This document shows positions 27,031 to 35,394 of a DNA stretch of 64,000 nt, in pieces. The notes beneath the pieces are model-generated. The model did not search any database and was not told the DNA's origin. It saw only the letters and a program-made list of their open reading frames with translations. The position numbers and the translations under genes were made by a program. This DNA is from JBBROS01 sp965217935 (GTDB lineage: Bacteria; Pseudomonadota; Alphaproteobacteria; Acetobacterales; Acetobacteraceae): contig OZ244581.1 in NCBI GenBank assembly GCA_965217935.1, positions 2,666,001 to 2,730,000 on the forward strand, written 5' to 3'. Within the stretch, counting starts at the first letter, position 1. Every line of letters begins with the position of its first letter.

Positions 27031-28788
27031 ATGCGCGTCCTGATCGCCCTCCTGCTCCTGACCCGCGCCGCCTACGCCCCCCCCGCCTACGCCTTCGACC
27101 CGGCGCCAGTCGCAGCCCGGCACGGCATGGTCGTCTCGGCCCAGCGCCTCGCGACCGACGTGGGCGTCGAGATCCTCAAGCAGGGCGGCAACGCGGTCGA
27201 CGCCGCCGTCGCGGTCGGCTACGCGCTCGCCGTCGTCTACCCGGCCGCCGGCAACCTCGGCGGCGGCGGCTTCATGACCGTCCGCATGGCCGGCGGCGCC
27301 CCGGCCTTCATGGATTTCCGCGAACGTGCGCCGTTGTCGGCGACCGCCGACATGTTTCTTGGCAAGGACGGCAACGTGGTCAAGGGACGCTCCACCGACA
27401 CCTGGCTCGCGGTCGGCGTTCCCGGCTCGCCGGCCGGGCTGGAGGCGGCGCGCGCCCGCTGGGGCGCCCTGCCGCGCGCCGCCCTGATCGCGCCCGCCAT
27501 CAAGCTGGCGCGGGACGGGTTCGTGCTGGGCGACGGCGACGTGCCGCTGTTCCGCGCCGGGGCGGAGGGGCTGTCGCACGACCCGGCCGCCGCCGCCATC
27601 TTCCTGCCCGGCGGCAAGCCGCCCGAGGTTGGCGACCGCTTCATCCAGACCGATCTGGCGCACACGCTGGAGCAACTGTCCAAGGATGGTCCGGGCGCCT
27701 TCTATCAAGGCCCGATCGCCGCGGCCCTGCTCGCGGCCAGCGCTGCCGGCGGCGGCGTGTTCCAGAAGGCCGACCTCGACAGCTACGAGGTGCGCCTGCT
27801 CGATCCCGTGTTCTGCAGCTACCGCGGCTACCAGGTGATCTCCGCCCCGCCGCCGAGCTCGGGCGGCACTGCCCTGTGCGAGATGCTCAACATCCTGGAA
27901 GGCTACGACCTCAAATCGCTCGGCTACCGCTCCGCCCGATCGGTGCACGTCATCACCGAGGCGATGCGCCACGCCTTCAAGGACCGCAACACCAAGCTGG
28001 GCGATCCGGCCTTCGTCGCCAACCCGGTTGCCGAGCTCACCAGCAAGCCTTATGCCGCCTCGATCCGGGCAGAGATCGAGCCCCAGCACGCGACGCCCTC
28101 GTCGAAGCTGGCCTCAGGCGCCCCGGCCAACGAGGGCGCCAACACGACGCACTTTTCCGTGGTGGACGAGGCGGGCAACGCGGTCGCCGTCACGTATACG
28201 CTGAACGCCTGGTTCGGAGTGAAGAAGGTGATCCCGGGGACCGGCGTGCTGTTGAACAACGAGATGGACGATTTCACCGCGCAGCCGGGCAAGGCCAATA
28301 TGTTCGGCTTGGTCCAGGGCGCGGCCAACGCGGTCGCGCCGGGCAAGACCCCGCTTTCAAGCATGACCCCCACCATCGTCGTCCGCGACGACCGGACGGT
28401 GATGGCGCTCGGCAGCCCCGGCGGCCCGCGCATCATCACGACCGTGCTGAACCAGATGCTCAACATGATCGATTACGGCATGACCGTGCAGGCGGCGGTC
28501 GATGCCCCGCGCATTCATCACCAATGGCTCCCCGACCAGCTCTACGTCGAACGCTTCGCGCTCAGCCCGGACACGCAGGCCATGCTGGAAAGCTGGGGCT
28601 ACAAGATCGTCGAGAGCGCGCCGTGGGGCATCGGCGGCGCCATCATCGTGGGGGCGCCCCGGGTCGGCCCGGCGCCGAAAGCGAGCGGCGCGCAGTCCCT
28701 CGTGCTCGGCGACCCGGCGGCGGCCGGCGCCAACCTGTTCGGCGCCAACGACCCGCGCGGCGGGGCCGGGTCAGCAACCGGCTACTAA
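27031..28788 (+). CDS. ggt: Gamma-glutamyltransferase
   Basis: GGT cleaves gamma-glutamyl bonds of glutathione and conjugates in the periplasm. The 585-residue proenzyme has a signal peptide (LIALLLLTRAAYA..YAF), GGNAVDAAVAVGYALAVV, GNLGGGGFM and the autocatalytic site at GANTTHFSVVD, where the threonine after Asn becomes the small-subunit N-terminus and nucleophile. LGSPGGPRIITTVLNQML also matches the family. Its TAA stop is the start of repeat A4, and it converges on the bactofilin gene. Confidence 0.95.
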   Translation: MRVLIALLLLTRAAYAPPAYAFDPAPVAARHGMVVSAQRLATDVGVEILKQGGNAVDAAVAVGYALAVVYPAAGNLGGGGFMTVRMAGGAPAFMDFRERAPLSATADMFLGKDGNVVKGRSTDTWLAVGVPGSPAGLEAARARWGALPRAALIAPAIKLARDGFVLGDGDVPLFRAGAEGLSHDPAAAAIFLPGGKPPEVGDRFIQTDLAHTLEQLSKDGPGAFYQGPIAAALLAASAAGGGVFQKADLDSYEVRLLDPVFCSYRGYQVISAPPPSSGGTALCEMLNILEGYDLKSLGYRSARSVHVITEAMRHAFKDRNTKLGDPAFVANPVAELTSKPYAASIRAEIEPQHATPSSKLASGAPANEGANTTHFSVVDEAGNAVAVTYTLNAWFGVKKVIPGTGVLLNNEMDDFTAQPGKANMFGLVQGAANAVAPGKTPLSSMTPTIVVRDDRTVMALGSPGGPRIITTVLNQMLNMIDYGMTVQAAVDAPRIHHQWLPDQLYVERFALSPDTQAMLESWGYKIVESAPWGIGGAIIVGAPRVGPAPKASGAQSLVLGDPAAAGANLFGANDPRGGAGSATGY

Positions 28789-28858
28789 GGGCAACATCGA
28801 CAGCACACTGACGAAGCTGCCCGGCTTCAAAGCGCTCGTTCGTCCGATCGAGCCCTTA
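28786..28858. repeat. Family A intergenic repeat, copy A4 (reverse, shortened)
   Basis: It runs from TAAGGGCAACATCGACAGC to GCGCTCGTTCGTCCGATCG and ends GCCCTTA. It exactly fills the gap between two convergent genes: TAA at one edge stops ggt, and TAA on the other strand stops the bactofilin. It matches A2 reverse-complemented, with module 2 abbreviated. Confidence 0.65.
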
Positions 28859-29563
28859 CGAGGCGTCAAGGGCTTCGGCGGCCCGCGGCGTCTCGGTCAG
28901 CATCTCCATCCGCCCTGTGATCTGGCCGCCATCCTCGACCTGAAGCCGACGGCACCGGGCCGTGCCGAGCACCTTGCCGCTCGACCGCACGATCATGTTG
29001 CCGCGCGCCGTCAGCGTGCCGTCGATGGTGCCGGCGATCTCGGTGTCCTCCACCTCGGCCTCGCCCTTGAAGATGCCGCCCGGCGCGATCACCAGCTCCG
29101 CCGCGTGGATCATGCTGGCCTCCACCGTGCCCTCCACCACGAGCCGTTCCGCGTCGGTCACGGTGCCCTGCACTGAGATGCCGCGCCCGACCACCAGCGT
29201 CCGCCGCTCGGCCGCCTCGCGCCGCGGCGCCGGCTGCGCGCCCGGGCGCTGCGGCGGCGTCTGCCCGTTGCTCCCTGGCATGGCGGCCTGGCCGGACATG
29301 CCGGGCGCGGGCTGGCTTGAAGGAGGCGCAGGCTGGGCGGGAAACGGCGAGCGGCCCATGTCTTGGGTCTCCTTTTCAGCGGGACGGAACGGAGGCACGC
29401 CGATGCCGAAATCGGCCCGGCCCGCCTGGGTTTGAGCAGGTCTGTTCATCGGATCAGCGGCCATCATTCCCCCTTCGAGCAAGCCCTCCGATGCGCCCGG
29501 CGCAGCGGGCTGCGGCGCGGACGGGAAAGCCGGATAGTCGTCAGGCTTGCGACGCTTGAACAC
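28856..29563 (-). CDS. Bactofilin (DUF583 cytoskeletal protein)
   Basis: Bactofilins polymerise into membrane-linked filaments that guide cell wall synthesis or cell shape. The beta-helical core is residues about 120-225 (GRGISVQGTVTDAERLVVEG, HAAELVIAPGGIFKGEAEVE, GNMIVRSSGKVLGTA). A long Pro/Ala/Gln-rich N-terminal tail precedes it. GTG 29563 is chosen because it gives the typical MFKRRKP opening and has AGGAG upstream; total 235 residues. Confidence 0.9.
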   Translation of the reverse strand: MFKRRKPDDYPAFPSAPQPAAPGASEGLLEGGMMAADPMNRPAQTQAGRADFGIGVPPFRPAEKETQDMGRSPFPAQPAPPSSQPAPGMSGQAAMPGSNGQTPPQRPGAQPAPRREAAERRTLVVGRGISVQGTVTDAERLVVEGTVEASMIHAAELVIAPGGIFKGEAEVEDTEIAGTIDGTLTARGNMIVRSSGKVLGTARCRRLQVEDGGQITGRMEMLTETPRAAEALDAS

Positions 29564-29769
29564 GCGGACCTGCTCCTGTTTCCTGGCATCGCCGTGATCG
29601 AATCGCGATGGCTTCGTCCGCACGAGTTAACATGAGCCTCGCGCGAGGCAAACCCTGCATTAGGGCGCGGCGCCGTGCAGGCCCACGAAAACGTCAACCC
29701 AGGCCTGCATCCGCGGACACACGCCTTGCGTTCAGCCGGGATAGTGCGGGAGTGCGTTCCATCACGGCC

Positions 29770-30144
29770 ATGCCACCGACCATCAGGATCCTTCTCGTCG
29801 AGGACGAACCGCTTATCAGAGAGGTCATGGCGGAACTCCTCGCCCTCGCAGGCTTCGAGGTGATCGCGACCACCACGGGCGACGAGGCGGCGGTCTTGCT
29901 GGCAAACGACGGTTTCACCGTGTTGCTGACCGACGTGACAATGCCGGGCGTCATGGACGGCATCGGGCTCGCGCAACACGCCCGGGCGCTGCATCCCGGC
30001 TTGCCGGTCGTCTTCGTCTCGGGCCGCCCCGATACGCGCCAGCGCGCCCGCGACTTCCCGCCGCCGGTCGCGTTCTTTCCTAAGCCGTATGATCTGGACA
30101 CGCTGGTCGGCGCCGTCGGACGCCTCGCCGAGGCGGCGCAGTAG
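29770..30144 (+). CDS. Single-domain response regulator
   Basis: This 124-residue receiver has the acidic pocket DEP near the N-terminus (RILLVEDEPLIREVMAELL), phosphoacceptor Asp in VLLTDVTMPG, VFVSGRP (Ser in the Thr position) and the conserved Lys in FFPKPYDLDTL. There is no output domain, as in CheY or FixJ-partner receivers. No histidine kinase lies nearby, so the pathway is unknown. It diverges from the bactofilin gene. Confidence 0.9.
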   Translation: MPPTIRILLVEDEPLIREVMAELLALAGFEVIATTTGDEAAVLLANDGFTVLLTDVTMPGVMDGIGLAQHARALHPGLPVVFVSGRPDTRQRARDFPPPVAFFPKPYDLDTLVGAVGRLAEAAQ

Positions 30145-30152
30145 CGGGCGGC

Positions 30153-31163
30153 TCACGCCGTCTCGCCAAATCCCAGCGCGCCCGGCCATAACGCCAGCAA
30201 GGCGAAGCTCGCCAGGTAATGCTCGCCCATGAAGTTGCCGGCGATCTGGCCGATCGACGCGGCCTCGTGCCGCTCCGCCGCGCCGAGCATCGCGGCGCGC
30301 GTCCGGCCGGCTGCGGCCTTTGTTTCCGCAAGCTCGCGCCAGCACCATGCCCGGCTCAGATTGAGCCCATCCAGATGCGCGATCTTGCCATCGCTCCGGT
30401 CGCCCACGACCGCCGGCTCGAACAACGTCGGCGGGCGCAGCGCGCCAAGCTCCGGCAGGAACGCCGCGAACCAGGGCGCGAAACGCTCGCCCGGCAGCAG
30501 CCGCTTCATGCAGACCGCCTGCATCAGCGCCGGGGAGAGGAAATCGTCCTGCGACGGCTCCCACGCCTGGCACCCGGCATCGCCGCCATACCACTCGGCG
30601 GCCTTGGACCGCAACAGGCCGAGCAGCCCCGCGTCGTTCGCCGCCGCGAAAGGCGCTGCCAGCGTCAGCGCGAAGGCCGTGTTGAAATGGGCGCCCGCCC
30701 GCACCGGGTAGCGCGATTTCGGCAGGAAGGCGTGGAACCGCCCGGCAATCAAGTCGCTCAACGGGCGCAAACGCGGCTGCCAAGGCGTGCCGCGCAGCCC
30801 GTGCTGCAGCGCAAGAAGCCAGGCCCAGCCATATGGCCGCTCGAACCCGCTTGCCGCCGGCCGCTGGAAATAGGCGCACTCCCCTGCTATGGCCTCGGGG
30901 ACGAGCTGCGCATCGAACAATCCCCGGATCGCGCCGGCCGCCGTCATCTGTGGAAACCGCCGCAGCAGGACCGCCAGCAGCCAGTAGCCGTGCACGCAGG
31001 AATGCCAGTCGAAGCTGCCATAGAACACCGGGTGCAGCGACTGCGGCGCGCGCGCGTCCTCGGCGCCGTCGAGCACGTGGCTCAAGCCATGCGGATAAGG
31101 CCGGGTCACGTGGCCGAGCGCGATCCCGGCGAGCCGCTCGGCCGTGGCCAGGTCCAGCATCAT
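30153..31163 (-). CDS. DUF2891 protein
   Basis: This 336-residue protein belongs to DUF2891, with phrases PVFYGSFDWHSCVHGYWLL, YGWAWLLALQ, HFNTAFAL, YGGDAGCQAWEPSQDDFLSP and HYLASFALLAL. Many Trp and His residues in an alpha-helical pattern suggest an (alpha/alpha)-barrel enzyme, but its activity is not known. The ATG overlaps the methyltransferase stop (ATGA), so the two share an operon. Confidence 0.83.
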   Translation of the reverse strand: MMLDLATAERLAGIALGHVTRPYPHGLSHVLDGAEDARAPQSLHPVFYGSFDWHSCVHGYWLLAVLLRRFPQMTAAGAIRGLFDAQLVPEAIAGECAYFQRPAASGFERPYGWAWLLALQHGLRGTPWQPRLRPLSDLIAGRFHAFLPKSRYPVRAGAHFNTAFALTLAAPFAAANDAGLLGLLRSKAAEWYGGDAGCQAWEPSQDDFLSPALMQAVCMKRLLPGERFAPWFAAFLPELGALRPPTLFEPAVVGDRSDGKIAHLDGLNLSRAWCWRELAETKAAAGRTRAAMLGAAERHEAASIGQIAGNFMGEHYLASFALLALWPGALGFGETA

Positions 31164-31885
31164 GCCGCCCGGCTCATCACCATCCTCCGTCGCCCCTCCT
31201 TCAACGGCAGCGCCGCGTAGACGTCCTTCACCGCCTCGGTGATCGCGACCCCAGCCAGTTGCGGCAGCAGCCGACGCCCGCCCGCCTCGATCGCCCGGGC
31301 GCTGCGCAGCGCCAGCCGCAGCCGCAGCGGCGGCATGTGCAAGGCGGTGTCCCGGCGCTCGATCCGGAACAGGCTCCCGGCCAGCACCCGCCCGATCTGC
31401 CCCGGCGAATACGGCTGCCCGGTCCCGAACGGCGTCGTCTCGGCGTGGGCCCAAAATCCCATCCGGTTCGGGGTCACCGCCAGCAGCCGCCCGTCATCCT
31501 TCAGCACCCGCCAAACCTCCCGCAGCAAGGCCCGCGTGTTGTCCGCCGTCTCCAGCCCGTGCACCAGCAACACCCGGTCGAAGCACAGATCATGGAAGGG
31601 CAGGGCGCCCTCGTCGGTGGCGCAGGTCATGGCGCCGCTCCAGGCCGGCCCCGCTCCCGACCCCGCCGCCGATCCCGCCCTGGCCCGCATCGGCACGGCG
31701 GCGATGCACCGCCCGGCCTCGGCCGACCAACTCCGCAAATACGGTCCGGCATACCCCAGCCCAAGCACCGACAACCCGGCCAGCGACGGCCACACGCGCA
31801 CCAGCCGCTCCCGCAGCAACCGGCACGCAACCGCCCCGCGCGCGGTCGCGTAGAACTGGGCCGTGGCTTGCGCATCCCCCGCCAT
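31160..31885 (-). CDS. Class I SAM-dependent methyltransferase
   Basis: This 241-residue protein has a methyltransferase fold: a glycine-rich SAM loop (VLGLGYAGPYLRSW), an acidic/hydrophobic strand (HDLCFDRVLLVHGLE), and LREVWRVLKDDGRLLAVTPNR. The substrate is unknown. ATG 31885 is chosen; upstream codons in the frame read through a low-quality stretch. It diverges from gloB, an arrangement I associate with acetic acid bacteria and relatives. Confidence 0.83.
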   Translation of the reverse strand: MAGDAQATAQFYATARGAVACRLLRERLVRVWPSLAGLSVLGLGYAGPYLRSWSAEAGRCIAAVPMRARAGSAAGSGAGPAWSGAMTCATDEGALPFHDLCFDRVLLVHGLETADNTRALLREVWRVLKDDGRLLAVTPNRMGFWAHAETTPFGTGQPYSPGQIGRVLAGSLFRIERRDTALHMPPLRLRLALRSARAIEAGGRRLLPQLAGVAITEAVKDVYAALPLKEGRRRMVMSRAA

Positions 31886-32039
31886 GACCGCCTCTGTAGC
31901 ACGTCCCGCACGCTTGCGCGCACTGCCAGGCCAGTGGTCTGATGCAAACTGGCGCTTCGGCCCGTTGGCTGAATCAGCCCGCCAAACAAGGCTAGCGCTT
32001 CGACTCATGCCGCGCTCTGTGAATGTGTCGAAGCACTAA

Positions 32040-32086
32040 GCATCATTCCGCGGGACGGCTCGCCGTCACAACGCGGAAAATGATGC
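32040..32086. repeat. Family B palindromic repeat, copy B1
   Basis: A 47-bp imperfect palindrome has ends GCATCATT and AATGATGC and inner arms GGACGG/CCGTCA. Copy B2 at 48642-48688 matches the reverse complement at about 38 of 47 positions. It lies between the divergent methyltransferase and gloB genes. Confidence 0.65.
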
Positions 32087-32099
32087 GCCTCCAAAGACT

Positions 32100-32143
32100 C
32101 CTAAGCAGACATCCGTGGCACAAGCCACGAATGTCTGCTTAGG
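32100..32143. repeat. 20-bp-arm hairpin upstream of gloB
   Basis: Arms CCTAAGCAGACATCCGTGGC and GCCACGAATGTCTGCTTAGG pair with one mismatch around an ACAA loop. No T-tract follows, so it is not a standard terminator. It resembles the hairpin at 38796-38840 in layout but not in sequence. It ends 32 bp before the gloB ATG. Confidence 0.7.
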
Positions 32144-32175
32144 ACAGGCTTGATCCACGTTTGAAGGACCGCCCC

Positions 32176-32904
32176 ATGCCCCTCTCCGCCCGACCGATCC
32201 CCATCCTGTCCGACAACTATGCCTGGCTGCTGACGGACGAGGCCGGCGGCGCCGCCGCCATCGTCGATCCGGCCGACGCAAATGCCTGCATCGCCGCCGT
32301 CGAGGAGGCCGGTGGACGCCTCGACATGATCCTCATCACCCATCACCACGACGACCATATCGCCGGCGTCGATGCCGTCCGCGACCGCTTCGGCTGCAAG
32401 GTCGTTGGCGCCGCCGCGGACGCCCACCGCTTGCCGAAGCTCGATACCGAGGTGCGCGAGGGCGACGCGGTCGAACTCGGCCAGTCCTCGCTGCGCGTCA
32501 TCGACACGCCGGGCCACACGGTCGGCCACATCGCCTACTACGCCGAGCAGGGCGGCATCCTGATCTCCGCCGACACCCTGTTCAGCCTCGGCTGCGGCCG
32601 CCTGTTCGAGGGAACCGCCGCCGATATGTTCGCCAGCCTGCAAAAGCTCGGCGCCCTGCCCGGCGACACGCTCGTCTGCTGCGGCCACGAATACACCCAG
32701 TCGAACGCCCGCTTCGCCCTGCATGTCGACCCGGATAACGCCGCGCTGAAAGCCCGCGCCGCCGAGGTCGACCGCCAGCGCGCCGTGGGCGAACCCACCG
32801 TCCCCACCCGCCTGTCCGCCGAGTTGGCCGAGAACCCTTTCCTCCGCGCCAGATCGGCCGAAGCGCTCGGCGACATCCGCACGCAGAAGGATAATTTCCG
32901 GTGA
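32176..32904 (+). CDS. gloB: Hydroxyacylglutathione hydrolase (glyoxalase II)
   Basis: GloB hydrolyses S-D-lactoylglutathione to D-lactate and glutathione, the second step of methylglyoxal detoxification. The 242 residues contain the binuclear metal motif THHHDDH, DTPGHTVGHIAYY, SADTLFSLGCGRLFEGT and CCGHEYTQSNARFA. ATG 32176 has AAGGA 7 bp upstream; TTG 32161 is in frame but weaker. The stop overlaps the GST start (GTGA). Confidence 0.95.
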   Translation: MPLSARPIPILSDNYAWLLTDEAGGAAAIVDPADANACIAAVEEAGGRLDMILITHHHDDHIAGVDAVRDRFGCKVVGAAADAHRLPKLDTEVREGDAVELGQSSLRVIDTPGHTVGHIAYYAEQGGILISADTLFSLGCGRLFEGTAADMFASLQKLGALPGDTLVCCGHEYTQSNARFALHVDPDNAALKARAAEVDRQRAVGEPTVPTRLSAELAENPFLRARSAEALGDIRTQKDNFR

Positions 32905-33491
32905 AGCTGTTCCACTCTCCCACCAGCCCCTACGTGCGCAAGGTCATGGCCTGCGCCATCGCCGTCGGCATCGACGCGCGGATCGAGTTGATCCCCACCG
33001 ATCCGCACGCCTCCCCGCCCGACCTTTTGACTATGAACCCGCTGTCGCGCGTTCCCTGCCTCGTCACCGACGACGGCCTCAGCCTGTTCGACAGCCCGGT
33101 GATCTGCGAATACCTCGACCACACCGCCGAGGGCGCCCTGTTTCCTCCCTCCGGCCCGGCCCGCTGGCGCGCGTTGAAGCAACAGGCCGTGGGCGACGGC
33201 ATCATGGACGCCGCCGTCCGCCGCCGCATGGCCCAGGGCCGGCCCGCCGAGCAGGCCCGCCAAGCAATGATGGACCGCGAGGCCGCCGCCGTCTCCCGCG
33301 CGCTCGCCTCGATCGAGGCCGAACTCCCGAGCGAGCATCTCGACATCGGCACGGTCGCCATCGCCTGCGCCCTCGGCTACCTCGACCTGCGCTTTGCCCA
33401 GGACGACTGGCGCGCATCCTGCCCGAAACTCTCCGCCTGGTTCGAGACCATGTCGGCTCGTCCGGAACTCGCCAAAAGCGCCCCGCCGTAG
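32901..33491 (+). CDS. Glutathione S-transferase family protein
   Basis: This 196-residue GST has a thioredoxin-like N-terminal domain (KLFHSPTSPYVRKVMACA, with the Ser-Pro-Tyr region at the catalytic position; NPLSRVPCLVTDDG; LFDSPVICEYLD) and an all-helical C-terminal domain (CALGYLDLRF). A GTG start overlaps gloB (GTGA), so both probably act in glutathione-dependent detoxification. The substrate is not predictable. Confidence 0.92.
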   Translation: MKLFHSPTSPYVRKVMACAIAVGIDARIELIPTDPHASPPDLLTMNPLSRVPCLVTDDGLSLFDSPVICEYLDHTAEGALFPPSGPARWRALKQQAVGDGIMDAAVRRRMAQGRPAEQARQAMMDREAAAVSRALASIEAELPSEHLDIGTVAIACALGYLDLRFAQDDWRASCPKLSAWFETMSARPELAKSAPP

Positions 33492-33494
33492 GCG

Positions 33495-33670
33495 TTGTCG
33501 AATCGGGCAGCTATGCCGGCGTAGTGCGGCACACATCGCCGATGCCGCCCTTAGGGCTCGTTCGGAAACAATCGCTACGAATCGATCGGGCGAACGAGCG
33601 CCTTAAGTCTTTGTTTTGCCGGGCCGCTTTGCCGGCGTGCTGCCGCACTTATTGCCGACGCTGCCCTTAA
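33495..33670. repeat. Family A intergenic repeats A2' and A2
   Basis: A partial module 2 (33495-33553) is followed by a full copy (33554-33670). Module 1 has palindromic ends GCTCGTTCG/CGAACGAGC. Module 2 has nested arms GCCGGCGTGC..GCAC..GCCGAC ending GCTGCCCTTAA. The last bases supply the TAA stop of the leftward EamA gene. Confidence 0.75.
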
Positions 33671-34536
33671 CGGGACGCCACCAGCCCGCCCGCCGCGACC
33701 AAGACGGCGGCCAATACGGTCGTGCCCGTGAACGCCGTCCATCCGCCGGCCGCGAGCAGCGCGGTCGACAGCACCGGGATCGCGAACGCGAACGTGCCCA
33801 GCAAGCGCGGGTCGCCCCGTTTCATGCCCAAATCCCACAACGCGAACGCCGCCCCAACCGGCCCCAGCCCCATCGCCAGCACCGCGAGCCACTCCCCGCG
33901 GCTCAAGGCAACGAAGCCCCCGAGCAACGCCTGCGTCGCGCCGGCCAGCGCCGCCGTGCCGCCGCAGAACCCGGCCACCGCGCCCACCGGCACCGAGCCG
34001 AACCGCCGCGCCAGCACGGAATACCCGGCCCACACGCAAGCGCTGCAGGCCGCCAGCCCATATCCTGCCAGGGCGCCCGCCGGGAACGCCGCCCCGCGCG
34101 AGAGCAGGGCCGCGCATCCCGTCAGGGCCAGCCCCAGCCCCAGCCAATGCCGCCGCTCCAGCCGCATCCCCAGCCCCACGGCCGAGAGCAGCACGATCAG
34201 CAGCGGCCACGTGTAGTTGATCAGGTTCGCCTCGGCCGCCGGGGCCATCGCCAAACTGGCGAAATACAGGGCATGGAATCCGAACAGGCCTCCCACGCCA
34301 TGCAGCCAAACGACGCCCGGTTGCCGCAACTGCCGAAGACTCCCTCGAACCCAGAGCCAGCCCAGGCCGAACAGGGCCGAGACCGCAAAGCTGAAGGCGA
34401 CAAGCTGGAATGCGGGCGCCCTCGCCGCCGCCCGCGACAGCGGCGCCAGGAATGACCAAAGCAGGATTGCGCCGCAACCCGCAAGGTTCGCGGCGCTCAC
34501 CTGCTCAGGCCAAAAGCCCTGGGGGCTGAGTGGCAT
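33667..34536 (-). CDS. EamA/DMT family exporter (YddG-like)
   Basis: This 289-residue protein has ten hydrophobic helices in two EamA repeats (about 15-140 and 150-285; LLWSFLAPLSRAAA, ANLINYTWPLLIVLLS, GWTAFTGTTVLAAVLVAAG). The layout resembles YddG-type aromatic amino acid exporters; the substrate is not certain. ATG 34536 lies inside repeat D2, so the first dozen residues may be repeat-derived. GTG 34500 is a plausible alternative start just before helix 1. Confidence 0.85.
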   Translation of the reverse strand: MPLSPQGFWPEQVSAANLAGCGAILLWSFLAPLSRAAARAPAFQLVAFSFAVSALFGLGWLWVRGSLRQLRQPGVVWLHGVGGLFGFHALYFASLAMAPAAEANLINYTWPLLIVLLSAVGLGMRLERRHWLGLGLALTGCAALLSRGAAFPAGALAGYGLAACSACVWAGYSVLARRFGSVPVGAVAGFCGGTAALAGATQALLGGFVALSRGEWLAVLAMGLGPVGAAFALWDLGMKRGDPRLLGTFAFAIPVLSTALLAAGGWTAFTGTTVLAAVLVAAGGLVASR

Positions 34537-34611
34537 GCGCGCCGGCTTGGCGGGCGGCGGCGCGTGGACAGCAGCCCTGATGCCGGTCGCGCCAAATCGC
34601 GGCTGGCATCA
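34509..34611. repeat. Family D intergenic repeat, copy D2
   Basis: About 103 bp matching D1 in reverse orientation, with shared blocks ATGCGCG, GGCTTGGCGGGCGGCGGCGC and ATGCCGGTCGC. Relative to transcription it lies the same way as D1: the TGA of phaB is the first triplet, and the next gene starts at its far end. Confidence 0.7.
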
Positions 34612-35331
34612 GTACATGTGCTGCCCGCCGTTGATCGACAGCGTCGAGCCGGTGATGAAATCCGCGTCGTCGCCGGTCAGGAACACCACGCCGCGCGCGA
34701 TGTCCTCCGCAGTTCCCAGGCGCCCCATCGGGATGCGCGCGACGATTTTCGTCAGCACGTCTTCCGGCACGGCCCGCACCATGTCCGTGTCGACGTAACC
34801 AGGCGCGATCGCATTGACCGTGATCCCGAACCGCGCCCCTTCCTGCGCCAGCGCCTTGGTGAATCCATGGATGCCTGATTTCGCCGCGGCATAGTTCACC
34901 TGCCCATACTGCCCGGCCTGCCCGTTGATGCTGCCGATGTTAACAATCCGCCCGAACTTGGCGCTCCGCATGCCATCGAACGTCAGCTTGCACAGGTTGA
35001 AGCAGCTGCCGAGGTTCGTATCCAGCACCGCGTCCCACATCTCCCGCGACATCCGCGACATCGTGCCGTCGCGCGTGATCCCGGCATTGTTCACCAGGAT
35101 CTCGATCGGCCCATGCTTCTCCTGGATTTGCTTCACCGCGGCCTCGCACGCCGCGAACTCCCCGGCGTCGAACTTCATCGTCTCGATGCCGTGCTCCTCG
35201 CTGAATTTGCGCGCGGCCTCGTCGTTGCCGGCATAGCTGGCAACGACTTGCCGCCCTGCCGCCTTCAACTCGGAGCTGATCCGCGCCCCGATCCCGCGTG
35301 TCCCGCCCGTTACCAGTGCCACTCGCGCCAT
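34609..35331 (-). CDS. phaB: Acetoacetyl-CoA reductase (PhaB)
   Basis: PhaB reduces acetoacetyl-CoA to (R)-3-hydroxybutyryl-CoA with NADPH for polyhydroxybutyrate synthesis. The 240-residue SDR has TGGTRGIGA, NNAGITRDGTM, the Ser-Tyr-Lys triad (NIGSINGQAGQYGQVNYAAAK) and the family C-terminus GQHMY. It follows phaA with a 63-bp gap. Its TGA is the edge of repeat D2. Confidence 0.95.
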   Translation of the reverse strand: MARVALVTGGTRGIGARISSELKAAGRQVVASYAGNDEAARKFSEEHGIETMKFDAGEFAACEAAVKQIQEKHGPIEILVNNAGITRDGTMSRMSREMWDAVLDTNLGSCFNLCKLTFDGMRSAKFGRIVNIGSINGQAGQYGQVNYAAAKSGIHGFTKALAQEGARFGITVNAIAPGYVDTDMVRAVPEDVLTKIVARIPMGRLGTAEDIARGVVFLTGDDADFITGSTLSINGGQHMY

Positions 35332-35394
35332 CGTGTCCTCCCTTATCCGTGGTTGCAGTTTTCCTGCTCTAATCCCTGTTTGCCAGCGTAAACG

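Noticed and set aside
26361..28811. Forward frame of 816 codons overlapping modA and ggt
   Set aside because: Out of frame with ggt, Arg/Gly-rich, no domain visible.
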